From Cohnella herbarum (GTDB taxonomy: Bacteria > Bacillota > Bacilli > Paenibacillales > Paenibacillaceae): a DNA stretch of 64,000 bases. A program made the position numbers and the translations under genes. The notes beneath the pieces were generated by a model. The model worked only from the letters and a program-made list of their open reading frames with translations, did not search any database and was not told the origin of the DNA. The DNA is taken from positions 4,557,501 to 4,621,500 of the forward strand of contig NZ_CP051680.1 in assembly GCF_012849095.1 (NCBI RefSeq). The letters run 5' to 3'. This document shows positions 1 to 11,012 of the stretch, piece after piece (the first letter of the stretch is position 1; every line of letters begins with the position of its first letter).

Positions 1-1497
1 CCCTTCATAGAACGATCCGCCGACGGCCGGATAGTGCCCTCCTTGGTAAAGGCCATAAGCCGGATAATGATAGGCCTCTTCGGGGGTCACCTCCCGTAAT
101 CCCTTCCCAGATAAGAGATCTCTCCGAACAAAGAAAGCATTCACGCCGCGGGATTCCGTTCCGATCAACGCGTACCCTAGCTTTTTGCCCAGCAACGATA
201 AGGACGTCAAGCTTGCGCCGTAGTAAGTGGTCCCGTTCCAAGCAAAATTCGGATCGTACGCGATAACCTTCTTCTGAGGAGGAGGATAGCTGGCATTATA
301 TTCGACGATGACCACCCGCGGCTTATAACGGTGCAGCGCTTGCCAGACCCAATAATCGTTGCCGTCTATATCTATGGATAGCAAATCGAACTCCGTCGGT
401 ACATACATGCTACCGAAAATCTCCGAAATATTCTCTTTCGTAATAAAGCGGTTAATGACCTTTACTTGCGGACTGTGGGCGTACAAGACAGAAATTTGTC
501 GGTGCAACGTTTCGCTTCCTTCAATAAGAAGTCCGCTCCAACGATGGTTAAGAATCAGATTAGCCGTATTGTTTTCCAGTCCGCCTCCGGTTCCGAACTC
601 TACGAAATAATGATTTTTATTCCCGATAACCGAAAAGATATGTTCGATTAAGCCATCCTCGCCATTCTGGGAATGAACGGATTTCTCGAATGAGTTGAAT
701 GGGTTGCTATGCCTCAGAACGAGATCATGGAACCCTTCAATATTATCGTAGTCATCTAACAAATCTTGCAATTGAATCTCATGCGCCAGAGCCGGAGGCT
801 GATGATGGATTTTCTCGATACGTGAAAAACGGCCGATAACCCGCTTCACATCCTCCTTGAGAGTTCCGTTGCTGCGCAGATGAGGAGGGGAAAATTCCGC
901 GACGATGACGGAATCTTTCCTAAGCAGGGGTTGGCAGGCTTCGATAATATCGAGATCCGCTCCCTGGGTGTCCACCTTAAGGAGATCGAAATACAACGGA
1001 GCTTGATCGCCTTGGCATTGACTCAGAAAATCTACGGGATTCACGATCGGCACTTTGTTGGAATGCGTTGAAAAATAGGCGGCTTCCTCATGGGCGAACG
1101 GTCTAGAGCTTCGATGGTCGCCATGATTGATGTTATTTCTATAGAAGCTGATGTATTGCTGCGACTTGCCTAAAGCGCAATTAAAGACCAAGACGTTACT
1201 AACCTCGTTCAAAGCGATGTTCATATTAAGAAGAGAGAAATTCAGAGGATCCGGCTCGAAAGCATAGATCGTAGCCGTCGGTTGACATTTAGCCATAAAA
1301 ACAGCCGTCATGCCGATATTAGCGCCAGCATCCAACACGCGTGCGTGCGGCTTCAAATGACTTTGCAGAACTTCAAGATTGATATCCCAAGAAATGCCCA
1401 TTCTTATATATTTACCGACTGCCAAGTCATCGCGATGAGTCAAGAAACTTAACGGAATTCCGTTGACCACGAGATCGGTCTTAATAAATGGCAACAC
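1..1497 (-). CDS. Two-domain FkbM-type methyltransferase (partial, runs off left edge)
   Basis: The frame is open for 499 codons from a GTG at 1497 to the window edge, so the C-terminus is missing. The start is set by AAGGAGG about 7 nt upstream. The N-terminal half has a class I SAM-binding motif (VLDAGANIGMT, near residue 55) and the FkbM-like acidic motif LLKVDTQGADLDI near residue 175. A second methyltransferase-like half follows, with YFVEFGTGGG and LLSIDIDGNDYW. FkbM proteins are O-methyltransferases of sugars or polyketides, so a glycan substrate is inferred from the neighbouring glycosyltransferase. The gene lies downstream of two same-strand genes, with a 34-bp gap to the nearest, and probably shares their transcript. 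Whether both halves are catalytic cannot be seen. Confidence 0.8.
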   Translation of the reverse strand, partial: MLPFIKTDLVVNGIPLSFLTHRDDLAVGKYIRMGISWDINLEVLQSHLKPHARVLDAGANIGMTAVFMAKCQPTATIYAFEPDPLNFSLLNMNIALNEVSNVLVFNCALGKSQQYISFYRNNINHGDHRSSRPFAHEEAAYFSTHSNKVPIVNPVDFLSQCQGDQAPLYFDLLKVDTQGADLDIIEACQPLLRKDSVIVAEFSPPHLRSNGTLKEDVKRVIGRFSRIEKIHHQPPALAHEIQLQDLLDDYDNIEGFHDLVLRHSNPFNSFEKSVHSQNGEDGLIEHIFSVIGNKNHYFVEFGTGGGLENNTANLILNHRWSGLLIEGSETLHRQISVLYAHSPQVKVINRFITKENISEIFGSMYVPTEFDLLSIDIDGNDYWVWQALHRYKPRVVIVEYNASYPPPQKKVIAYDPNFAWNGTTYYGASLTSLSLLGKKLGYALIGTESRGVNAFFVRRDLLSGKGLREVTPEEAYHYPAYGLYQGGHYPAVGGSFYEG

Positions 1498-1531
1498 GCG
1501 GCGGTTCCTCCTTCCTAGCTAACGCGGGGAT

Positions 1532-2131
1532 TTATCTCCCCTCGCCGTAAAATTGAAAACACAATGTCCCGCCGTCGATTAAACAAATATGATCGCCTTC
1601 GGCGTTGTTCATGCTGTTGATTGCCGCCGATACGCTAGGAACTAACGGATTTCCGAAGTCGTGCCAACAAATGATCCCTCCTTTTTTTACCGTTTGCCGA
1701 GCCAGAATCGTATCCAATATCACTCCGTTAAACGAATGGTCGCCATCGATAAAGATCAAATCCGCTTTCGGAAGATCTAGCGCCGTTAAGTCTCTTGAAC
1801 CGTTCGGCGTTACGATGAGACTAACCCGAGGATCATGATGGACCAACTCGCCTGCGACGATGGGGATTTCGCCTTGTTGGATCGGTAAATTCGTTAATGC
1901 GGTCGGAGCGATGTCGATTCCGATATAATTTCTAATCGAAGGACTGTTGCCCAGAATGCATCTCGCGGTTTCGCCGCGCTGAATGCCGATTTCAATAAAC
2001 GTCTCTATATGAAAAGTTCGCGAAAAAGCGATCAAAGCTTCAACATCATGACCGACGAATATAGGAGCATCCCCTTGGAAATGACCATCCCCGAATATTT
2101 TAAAAAAAGTATCTCTTAATATCACGCTCAT
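1532..2131 (-). CDS. Class I SAM-dependent methyltransferase-like protein
   Basis: 199 residues. The SAM-site motif FIEIGIQRGETA is near residue 45, followed by YIGIDIAP (motif II), LIFIDGDHSF near 130 and GGIICWHDFG near 153. This order is typical of the CmcI/TylF-like and 'methyltransferase 24' class I folds, in which the D-x-D-H motif can bind a metal. The substrate is unknown. It sits 31 bp after a glycosyltransferase gene and 34 bp before the FkbM gene on the same strand, which suggests a small operon modifying a surface glycan or glycoprotein. That functional link is inferred from context only. Confidence 0.75.
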   Translation of the reverse strand: MSVILRDTFFKIFGDGHFQGDAPIFVGHDVEALIAFSRTFHIETFIEIGIQRGETARCILGNSPSIRNYIGIDIAPTALTNLPIQQGEIPIVAGELVHHDPRVSLIVTPNGSRDLTALDLPKADLIFIDGDHSFNGVILDTILARQTVKKGGIICWHDFGNPLVPSVSAAINSMNNAEGDHICLIDGGTLCFQFYGEGR

Positions 2132-2162
2132 CCGAAGCCCTCCAAATCACAATTTAGCGCCC

Positions 2163-3161
2163 TCATCCCATTTCCAAAAAATTTTTCCACTTCGACTTAA
2201 CGGTTTCCTTCCCGAATAGCTGAACCGCCTTGCGTCTCGCGTTCGAGCTAACGTATTTCGCATACTCATAATTGGATAGCAATGTGAGTATGTACGCTCT
2301 TATCGCGGCGATATCATCGGAAACGAACCCGTCTACCCCATGTTCGATCAAATCGGGAATTTCAAAGGTTTTTTGTTGAAGCGTAGGGTTATTGCCTGCT
2401 ACTTCTCCCACCGAAACGATCGGAATGCCAGTCATGAAGGCTTCGATAAAACCGAGAGTATAGCTGGCTATTCTAGTTCCGGTATATAAAAACACTCGAT
2501 TTTCCCTTAACTCCCGCTTCATGAGATCATAGCTTAAGAAACCGGCGTTTTCGGGCACGTTATCGTTAAGCGGGCCGAACAGCTTAACGGGCAGACCGTC
2601 GCAGGCTTGATGGAAAAATTCATAATTCAGCGCTAATCCTCTATATTTCATTGCCTGATTCATAGCCATCACGGTACCGCTAGTGCCCGTCCATCCGCAA
2701 TATTCGTTAGGGTCCTTGTAGAACCTAATGACTGCGTCTTCGCCGATATAATTCGGGATTTGTCTTTCTCTGGGCGAATATCGGACAATCTGCAAACCTT
2801 GCTGCCGATAGGGGGAAAGCATGCTCTCTTGCAAAGGCTCGGATTGGCCGATCGATCTCCATATGACTCTTTTGTGTTTAATTTTATCCCAATTGTTCGT
2901 AATAAAATGAACCATATGCATAACGATAATGACGTCTTTATCTTCGATCATATCGGGATGTAAATGACTTGCGGGATGCCGATTGGCTAATTCGGCGAAT
3001 GCGGGGTCATATTTCATCTCTGGAATGGCGGGACGATATGCATTGTCGACGTGCGGATTGATGTAACTTCCGTGGGAGTAGCATTCATGGCCTAACTCGG
3101 TAAATAACTTCAATTCATCGTACTCAAGCACGCCATGAACGGATAAATACAAAATTTTCAA
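2163..3161 (-). CDS. Glycosyltransferase, family 1-like
   Basis: 332 residues from a TTG start at 3161, placed by an AGGAAGGGGGG ribosome site 6 nt upstream. The N-terminus MKILYLSVHG resembles the GT-B fold start. The C-terminal half shows the donor-site pattern of GT1/GT4-like enzymes: FIEAFMTGIPIVSVGEVAGNN, a glutamate in an 'EA..G.P' context, then DLIEHGVDGFVSDD, a typical 'G.DGF' segment. It would move a sugar from a nucleotide donor to an unknown acceptor in the cytoplasm. It is the first gene of a three-gene minus-strand group with two methyltransferases, so a role in decorating a surface glycan is inferred. No membrane segment is evident. Confidence 0.75.
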   Translation of the reverse strand: MKILYLSVHGVLEYDELKLFTELGHECYSHGSYINPHVDNAYRPAIPEMKYDPAFAELANRHPASHLHPDMIEDKDVIIVMHMVHFITNNWDKIKHKRVIWRSIGQSEPLQESMLSPYRQQGLQIVRYSPRERQIPNYIGEDAVIRFYKDPNEYCGWTGTSGTVMAMNQAMKYRGLALNYEFFHQACDGLPVKLFGPLNDNVPENAGFLSYDLMKRELRENRVFLYTGTRIASYTLGFIEAFMTGIPIVSVGEVAGNNPTLQQKTFEIPDLIEHGVDGFVSDDIAAIRAYILTLLSNYEYAKYVSSNARRKAVQLFGKETVKSKWKNFLEMG

Positions 3162-3291
3162 GCATATCCCCCCTTCCTATCCAAACCATCATATGAAGCG
3201 CTGCATTGAAACGCTTATTTCTTAGCCCTGTTTTCAAATCGTATTTTAAGTATTGTTATATAATTATATAATGAACCGATAATGTGTCTCT

Positions 3292-3331
3292 AAAAAAAAG
3301 CTGCCCCTAGAGTATTAACCTAGAGACAGCC
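3292..3331 (-). terminator. Rho-independent terminator of ligA
   Basis: Read on the minus strand, an imperfect stem (GCTGTCTCTAG paired with CTAGGGGCAGC, loop GTTAATACT) is followed by a run of eight T. It lies about 47 bp after the ligA stop and before the glycosyltransferase gene, so it should insulate the two units. Confidence 0.8.
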
Positions 3332-3377
3332 TTTGAAATTGAGTTAATAAATCGGGTTCTACGTTGACACTCGCAGT

Positions 3378-5480
<2,103 letters not shown>

Positions 5481-5575
5481 ATCGCATGCGCAAAAGAGTT
5501 CATGGCCTGCCTCTTGTTTCAGCCCGACTCTCGGCGTTTAATGAAGGGTACCACATCACAGAGGAGGTGAGGAAG

Positions 5576-5944
5576 ATGGATAAAGAGCGTTATTACGTCT
5601 CCGTCTCCACCTATATGGTAGGCAAAGAACCGTCGTTGACGGATCAGTTCATCGTACTGGCTACCGAAGACGAACGCAACCACTTGCTCGCGCTGCTGAG
5701 CCGGGAACAGCAAGCGATGGAGCAAATGTATATCCGGGAACAACTTCCGTACAAATCGGCGGATTACGATAAAATGGCAACCGGATATAACGGTAATAGA
5801 ACCGAAATCTATCGCTACATCTATAAGATCGGCACGATCGAGACGAAACGGCATATCGAATACATGGATGTTCTGCCGCAAACGCGAACGCGGGATAACC
5901 CGCGCGAACGCAACGGCACACAAGAGAACGGAAAATCGAAATAA
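5576..5944 (+). CDS. Conserved hypothetical protein between ligA and pcrA
   Basis: 122 residues from the ATG at 5576, which has the very strong site GAGGAGGTGAGG just upstream; the frame also opens earlier at 5474 but without a ribosome site. The protein is soluble and charged, with many Tyr, Arg and Glu residues (starts MDKERYYVSVST; ends in an Arg/Asn-rich tail RERNGTQENGKSK). I do not recognise a catalytic motif or a family with confidence. It is divergent from ligA and convergent with pcrA, and ends in a shared bidirectional terminator. The strong ribosome site and clean start make it a real gene; the function is unknown. Confidence 0.75.
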   Translation: MDKERYYVSVSTYMVGKEPSLTDQFIVLATEDERNHLLALLSREQQAMEQMYIREQLPYKSADYDKMATGYNGNRTEIYRYIYKIGTIETKRHIEYMDVLPQTRTRDNPRERNGTQENGKSK

Positions 5945-5996
5945 AAGCGGGCTCTCGGGAGCCCGCTTTTCGAATCGCCTCATTACGGCGATTTTT
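5943..5996. terminator. Bidirectional terminator between hypothetical gene and pcrA
   Basis: Two hairpins in a row. The first is AAAAGCGGGCTC-TCG-GGAGCCCGCTTTT (5943-5970), symmetrical with A/T tracts on both sides, so it works in both directions. The second is AATCGCC-TCATTAC-GGCGATT followed by TTT (5973-5994), best read on the plus strand. They separate the convergent 5576 gene and pcrA. Confidence 0.85.
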
Positions 5997-5997
5997 A

Positions 5998-8388
5998 TTA
6001 TATTTTCGTCACCGGGGCAAATGCGGCCAACAACCGCTTAACGCCGGTAGGCGCAGGAAACGCAATTTGCAGCTCGGCATCGTTGCCCGTCCCCTTCACG
6101 GCAACGACCGTGCCGACGCCCCACTTCGCATGCTGAACCTTATCTCCGGCCACGATGGCCATTCCGTCCCCTACGGGCTTGGAAGCGGAAGGCGTCTGCG
6201 GTCGAACGACCGAAGCGCCGCTACCTCCGTTCGTCGGAGCAATGGTCGGCCTAGCGCCGAACCCTGAAGGCGGATACCCCCCTCCGGCGGAACTCGGCGA
6301 GGCAGAACGCGCACCATATCCGCCTCCGCCGCCGTTACCTCCGCCTAAGCGGGAGCTGTAACCCCCGTAGGATCCCGAGCGTCCTCCTCCGGCAGGCTCG
6401 ACCGCTTCCTTCAGTTCGCTCGGAATTTCTTCCAGAAAACGCGAAGGCGCATTCGTGCTCGTCCGACCGTACAGAAGTCTCATTCGGGCGCAAGTTAAGT
6501 AAAGCTTCTTCTCCGCTCGCGTAATCCCCACGTAAGCTAGCCTGCGCTCTTCTTCCATCTCCTCATTGTCCATGAACGAACGGCTGCTCGGGAATAACCC
6601 CTCTTCCATTCCAACGATGAACACGATGGGAAACTCCAAGCCTTTGGCGCTATGCATCGTCATGAGAGTGACCGCGTCTCCGCTGTCTTCATCGTCGTCG
6701 TCCATCGAGTCGATGTCCGCAACCAAAGCCAATTCCGTCAAGAAAGAAACAAGCGACTTGTCTTCGTTGCGTTTCTCGAACTCTTGCGTTACCGATAGGA
6801 ACTCTTCGATATTTTCCAGCCTCGACTTCGATTCCAACGTGTTCTCGCGCTGCAGCTCTAACCGGTATTCGGTGAGCTCGAGCAACTTCTCCGTCAGTTC
6901 CGTCACGGATAAATATTCGACCATTGCGCTTAGGTTACGAATGAGATCGCGGAATTCCGATAATGCGGCCTTAGCGCGGGTCTGAATGTCCAAATGATAC
7001 AGCCCGTCGCCAAGCAAGCCGTCTCCTTCGTTCAGCACCTTAAGCATCGACACCCCTTTACGGGTCGCTTCTTCCTGAACCTTAGCCATCGTCGTATCGC
7101 CTAAGCCCCTCTTCGGCACGTTCACGATCCGGTTAAGGCTGTTATCGTCATCCGGGTTGGAAATTAATCTAAGATAAGAAAGAATGTCTTTAATCTCTTT
7201 GCGATCGTAGAACTTGATGCCGCCGACGATCTGATAAGGAATCTCCGATTTGATCAGAATTTCCTCCACGACCCGGGACTGCGCATTGGTCCGATAGAGA
7301 ATCGCATGATCTCCGTAACGGCGAGCGTTTTGACGGTTTTTGCGAATTTCGCCGGCAATGAAGTAACCTTCCTCATGCTCGGAATCGCCTTGATACACGA
7401 TGATCTTGTCTCCGCCGTTCTGGTCCGTCCACAAGTTTTTCGCTTTGCGACCCATATTGTTCTTAATGACCGCGTTAGCCGCGTCCAGAATATTAGAGGT
7501 CGAACGGTAATTCTGCTCGAGCAAAATGCTCTGCGCTTCCGGATAATCGGCCTCGAAGTTCAGAATGTTCGTAATGTCCGCTCCGCGCCAGCGGTAGATC
7601 GACTGATCGCTATCCCCGACCACGCAGATGTTGTGATGCTTCTCCGCCAACATTTTACATAACGTATACTGCGCTCTGTTCGTATCCTGATACTCGTCGA
7701 CGTGAACGTATTTGAATTTGTTCTGGTAAAACTCCAAAACTTCAGGAACGTCCTTGAACAATTGAATCGTCAGAAGAAGAAGGTCGTCGAAGTCAAGCGA
7801 GTTGTTCGCTTTAAGTCTCCGTTGGTATTGCGTGTAAACCTTGGCCACGATCGTTTCGAAAAAGTCGCCTTGCCGTTGCTCATACTGGGCCGGGGTTAGC
7901 AGTTCGTTCTTCGCCGCGCCGATCGCCGCCTGCACCGCTTTCGGTTCGAACTTCTTCACGTCGATATTGTTGTCCTTCATCACGTTACGAATGACGGACA
8001 GTTGATCCGTAGAATCCAGAATGCTGAAATTCGAGCCGAATCCGATACGTTCGATGTCTTTGCGCAAAATCCGCACGCACATGGAGTGGAAGGTGCTTAC
8101 CCAGATGTCTCTGCCGGACGGACCGATCAGCTTGGAAACCCGGTCTTGCATCTCTCGCGCGGCTTTATTCGTAAAGGTGATCGCCAATATGCTCCACGGA
8201 GCGGCAAGGCGCTTGGAAATCAAATAAGCGATACGGTGCGTAAGAACCCGGGTTTTACCGCTTCCCGCTCCGGCCATAATCAGCAACGGACCATTGGTCG
8301 CAATGGCCGCTTCCTTCTGTTTCGGATTTAGCTTATTAATTGAAGCATCGATATCGATCGCGTTCGTATTATCCCGTTCAAAAAACAT
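5998..8388 (-). CDS. pcrA: ATP-dependent 3'-5' DNA helicase PcrA (UvrD/Rep family)
   Basis: 796 residues. Superfamily 1A motifs appear in order: Q motif LNPKQKEA, Walker A AGAGSGKTRVL, motif Ia ITFTNKAA, Walker B DEYQDTN, motif III GDSDQSIYRWRGA, motif IV QNYRST, motif V LMTMHSAKGLEF and motif VI VGITRAEKKLYL. A Gly/Ser-rich linker (about 680-735) leads to the C-terminal Tudor-like module GDKVQHAKWGVGTVV, which in PcrA contacts RNA polymerase. PcrA unwinds DNA in repair and clears RecA and stalled polymerase. It overlaps the 3' end of pcrB by 11 bp, so the two are co-transcribed. Confidence 0.97.
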   Translation of the reverse strand: MFFERDNTNAIDIDASINKLNPKQKEAAIATNGPLLIMAGAGSGKTRVLTHRIAYLISKRLAAPWSILAITFTNKAAREMQDRVSKLIGPSGRDIWVSTFHSMCVRILRKDIERIGFGSNFSILDSTDQLSVIRNVMKDNNIDVKKFEPKAVQAAIGAAKNELLTPAQYEQRQGDFFETIVAKVYTQYQRRLKANNSLDFDDLLLLTIQLFKDVPEVLEFYQNKFKYVHVDEYQDTNRAQYTLCKMLAEKHHNICVVGDSDQSIYRWRGADITNILNFEADYPEAQSILLEQNYRSTSNILDAANAVIKNNMGRKAKNLWTDQNGGDKIIVYQGDSEHEEGYFIAGEIRKNRQNARRYGDHAILYRTNAQSRVVEEILIKSEIPYQIVGGIKFYDRKEIKDILSYLRLISNPDDDNSLNRIVNVPKRGLGDTTMAKVQEEATRKGVSMLKVLNEGDGLLGDGLYHLDIQTRAKAALSEFRDLIRNLSAMVEYLSVTELTEKLLELTEYRLELQRENTLESKSRLENIEEFLSVTQEFEKRNEDKSLVSFLTELALVADIDSMDDDDEDSGDAVTLMTMHSAKGLEFPIVFIVGMEEGLFPSSRSFMDNEEMEEERRLAYVGITRAEKKLYLTCARMRLLYGRTSTNAPSRFLEEIPSELKEAVEPAGGGRSGSYGGYSSRLGGGNGGGGGYGARSASPSSAGGGYPPSGFGARPTIAPTNGGSGASVVRPQTPSASKPVGDGMAIVAGDKVQHAKWGVGTVVAVKGTGNDAELQIAFPAPTGVKRLLAAFAPVTKI

Positions 8389-9097
8389 GTCCGTGCTCCT
8401 TTAATGAAAGGTTAACCGCGCTGACCGTAGCCAGGGCGGCATCCAAATCGTGATAGATGATATTCCCCACGACGACCGTATCCGCATGGCTAGCCGCTTG
8501 CGCCGCCCGCTCCGCGCTGTCGATTCCGCCGCCGTAGAACAAATGCGCCTGTTTGAGATTGTTTTTGATTCGCTTCAACAGCTCCATATCACCGAACGTT
8601 CCGCTGTACTCTACGTATAACACGGGGACGTTCCATAAGCGATCCGCCACCTGGCTGTAGGCGAGAGCTTCGTTGGCGGAGATATTCGCCTCCGCGCCCG
8701 AAATTCTGGCAACGGTGGAATCCGGGTTCAGGACAAGGTACGCCTCGCCCACGATCGACTCCCAAGGAAGCAGATGCCCATAATCGCGCAGAGCCTCGAC
8801 ATGATGGCCGATCAGCCATTCCGTTCGCTTGGTATTCAGCACGCTCGGGATAAAATAGCCGTCGAACCCGGGCACGCCGCACGACGGATCGGACAATTCG
8901 AAGGCGCACGACACTTCGTACCTGCGAATGCGCGACATCAGATCGACCGTGTTGTCGAACGTTACTCCGCTAGAGCCGCCTACCAGTATCGCGTCCGTTC
9001 CGGAAGTGCATATCGCGTCCAGCGTTTCGTCGTCGATGGGACGGTCGGGGTCTAGCTTAAATACGTGTTTCCAATTGCTATAAAATAAGGGGAGCAT
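8378..9097 (-). CDS. pcrB: Heptaprenylglyceryl phosphate synthase PcrB
   Basis: 239 residues, usual family length (about 230-240). It is a TIM-barrel prenyltransferase of the GGGP-synthase family. Visible landmarks are the N-terminal WKHVFKLDP, ILVGGSSGVT for phosphate binding, LYVEYSGTFG, the loop YGGGIDS near residue 188 and VVVGNIIY. In Bacillales PcrB joins glycerol-1-phosphate to heptaprenyl diphosphate to make an archaeal-type ether lipid. The ATG has GGAGGC 5 nt upstream. The pcrB-pcrA coupling is the standard arrangement in this group. Confidence 0.93.
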   Translation of the reverse strand: MLPLFYSNWKHVFKLDPDRPIDDETLDAICTSGTDAILVGGSSGVTFDNTVDLMSRIRRYEVSCAFELSDPSCGVPGFDGYFIPSVLNTKRTEWLIGHHVEALRDYGHLLPWESIVGEAYLVLNPDSTVARISGAEANISANEALAYSQVADRLWNVPVLYVEYSGTFGDMELLKRIKNNLKQAHLFYGGGIDSAERAAQAASHADTVVVGNIIYHDLDAALATVSAVNLSLKEHGHVF

Positions 9098-9130
9098 ATA
9101 GCCTCCATGTCGATTGATAGGTTACCTTCT

Positions 9131-9159
9131 AGTCTACAGGAATTCGGTGTTTCTTCCAA
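9131..9159 (-). promoter_or_regulatory. Possible promoter of pcrB-pcrA
   Basis: Minus-strand TTGGAA (9159-9154), 17-bp spacer and TAGACT (9136-9131), about 35 bp upstream of the pcrB start. Both boxes match the sigma-A consensus at four of six bases, so this is a moderate candidate only. Confidence 0.4.
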
Positions 9160-9226
9160 GCAAAAACGGCTATCTCCGTCCTTGGATAAAGTAGGAACGT
9201 CTATCGAAGCGGTCCTAACGAAATTC

Positions 9227-9256
9227 AAAGCCTTCGGCATCGGCGCCGAAGGCTTT
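9227..9256 (-). terminator. Hairpin terminator after the GH13 glucosidase gene
   Basis: A 12-bp perfect inverted repeat AAAGCCTTCGGC...GCCGAAGGCTTT lies 35 bp past the stop of the 9291 gene and before pcrB. The T tract is short (TTTGAATTT on the minus strand), so efficiency is uncertain. Confidence 0.6.
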
Positions 9257-9290
9257 GTTGCTTACCTATTGTTCAAAAAGCAAACTCCCT

Positions 9291-10937
9291 CTATAACTCG
9301 TAAATTCTAGCCTCATGAGGCCTTAGCACGATTCGGTCCACCGATTCGGCTTCGCTGACCGCATAGTTTGATATCAGTAACTTTCTAGTCGGCCCTATAT
9401 ATTCCGAAGACAAGCGTATAAACGATGTCTCATCCGAGTGATTGAGCACGATTAACCAGCGAGTCTCTCCCAAGGTACGGGTATACACATAAAGATGCTC
9501 GTCTTCCAACCACTCCGGCAACTCTTCGAAATCGCCGTACACCATGACCTCGTTATTTTTGCGTAACGCGATCAACTGCTGATAATACCGATAAACCGAA
9601 CTTGGATCCGCTAGATCTTGGGCAACGTTGATCTCCGCGTAGTTCGGATTCACTTTAATCCATGGGGTCCCGGTCGTAAACCCGGCATAAGCCGAATCAT
9701 CCCATTGCATAGGGGTACGGGAATTGTCCCTGCTAAGAGGTTGAAGTCTTAGGAGAACTTCCTGCGGATCTCCGCCTTTCGCGACCTCTTCATCGTAACG
9801 GTTTCGCATCGCGATATCATCGTAATCCTCGATCGAGTCGAAGCGCACGCCGGTCATGCCGATCTCTTCGCCTTGATAAATATAAGGAATCCCCGGCAAG
9901 GTGTGCAGCATGGTGGCTAACAGCTTCGCGGATTCCACCCTGTAAGGGCCGTCGTTTCCGAATCGGGTAACTTGCCTAGTGTGATCGTGGTTGTTCAAAA
10001 ACTGGGAATTCGATCCTTTGCCCCACAGTCCCTTATACCAACGCCGCTGTATATCCTTGAATCGAAGCATGTCCCACGAAGGCATCTCGTCGCATACTTC
10101 AAAATGGAACAACATATTTAATTCCCGGCGGTCTTCGCCGACGAACTTCAACCCTTCCTCCGGCGTAACGAACGCCGTCTCGCCTACCGTCACGATATCG
10201 TAATGACGGAATACCCGTTCATTCATCTCCCGCATATAGTCATGCAACCCGGGATGATTCGTTAAATAGTGAATGTCCGCCGGATTGTCCGCATCGGGGA
10301 AGCCGTCCGGCTTGGCCAATAAAGCAATCGCATCCAACCGGAAACCGTCGATGCCTTTATCCATCCAATACGTCATCGTCCGATAGATTTCCTCGCGCAG
10401 TTCGGGGTTTGCCCAATTCAGATCCGGTTGCTCTACCGCGAAGGAATGGAAATAATACTGCTCCGTTTGCTCGTCCCATTCCCACGTCGATGGAGAGAAG
10501 TAAGAACGCCAATTGTTAGGCGCTTCTCCGTCCTTCGCATCCTTCCAGATATACCAGTCCCTTTTGGGGTTGTCCCTTGAAGACTTCGATTCCAAAAACC
10601 ACGGGTGTCGGTCGGAGGTGTGATTGACGACCAAGTCCATGATCAGCTTCATCCCGCGGGCATGAACTTCGGCGAGCAGCTTCTCCCAAACTTCCATCGT
10701 ACCGGCTTTCGGCATGACGGTTTCGTAACCGGATATATCGTAACCGTTGTCCAAGTCCGGAGAATCGTAGATCGGGTTCAACCAAATGATATCGACGCCA
10801 AGCTCCCGAATATAATCCAGCTTATGGATCAAACCTTCCATATCGCCATAGCCGTCCCCGTTGGAATCGTAAAAGCTTCTCCAATACACTTGATACACTA
10901 CGGCTTCTTTCCACCATTTTTTAATATGCTCAGCCAT
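9291..10937 (-). CDS. GH13 alpha-glucosidase (oligo-1,6-glucosidase type)
   Basis: 548 residues, the usual length of GH13_31 enzymes. Conserved regions are DLVVNHTS (region I, near 101), GFRLDAI with nucleophile Asp202, VGETA with acid/base Glu253 and NNHDHTR with Asp318. The start VVYQVYWRSFYDSNGDGYGD is typical of oligo-1,6-glucosidases and trehalose-6-phosphate hydrolases. There is no signal peptide, so it acts in the cytoplasm on imported oligosaccharides. It is the last gene of the regulator-binding protein-permease-permease-glucosidase set, which supports uptake and hydrolysis of maltose- or isomaltose-type sugars. The exact linkage specificity is not decidable here. Confidence 0.92.
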   Translation of the reverse strand: MAEHIKKWWKEAVVYQVYWRSFYDSNGDGYGDMEGLIHKLDYIRELGVDIIWLNPIYDSPDLDNGYDISGYETVMPKAGTMEVWEKLLAEVHARGMKLIMDLVVNHTSDRHPWFLESKSSRDNPKRDWYIWKDAKDGEAPNNWRSYFSPSTWEWDEQTEQYYFHSFAVEQPDLNWANPELREEIYRTMTYWMDKGIDGFRLDAIALLAKPDGFPDADNPADIHYLTNHPGLHDYMREMNERVFRHYDIVTVGETAFVTPEEGLKFVGEDRRELNMLFHFEVCDEMPSWDMLRFKDIQRRWYKGLWGKGSNSQFLNNHDHTRQVTRFGNDGPYRVESAKLLATMLHTLPGIPYIYQGEEIGMTGVRFDSIEDYDDIAMRNRYDEEVAKGGDPQEVLLRLQPLSRDNSRTPMQWDDSAYAGFTTGTPWIKVNPNYAEINVAQDLADPSSVYRYYQQLIALRKNNEVMVYGDFEELPEWLEDEHLYVYTRTLGETRWLIVLNHSDETSFIRLSSEYIGPTRKLLISNYAVSEAESVDRIVLRPHEARIYEL

Positions 10938-11012
10938 TGAACTAATCCTCCGTTATTCTTGATGCAGCTTTAGATGACAATCTGAGATGTTATTGGATCC
11001 AGAATGGAAGTT

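Noticed and set aside
9107..9310. 67-residue plus-strand frame between pcrB and the GH13 gene
   Set aside because: It lacks a ribosome site, crosses the terminator hairpin at 9227-9256 and the likely pcrB promoter, and runs into the GH13 gene.
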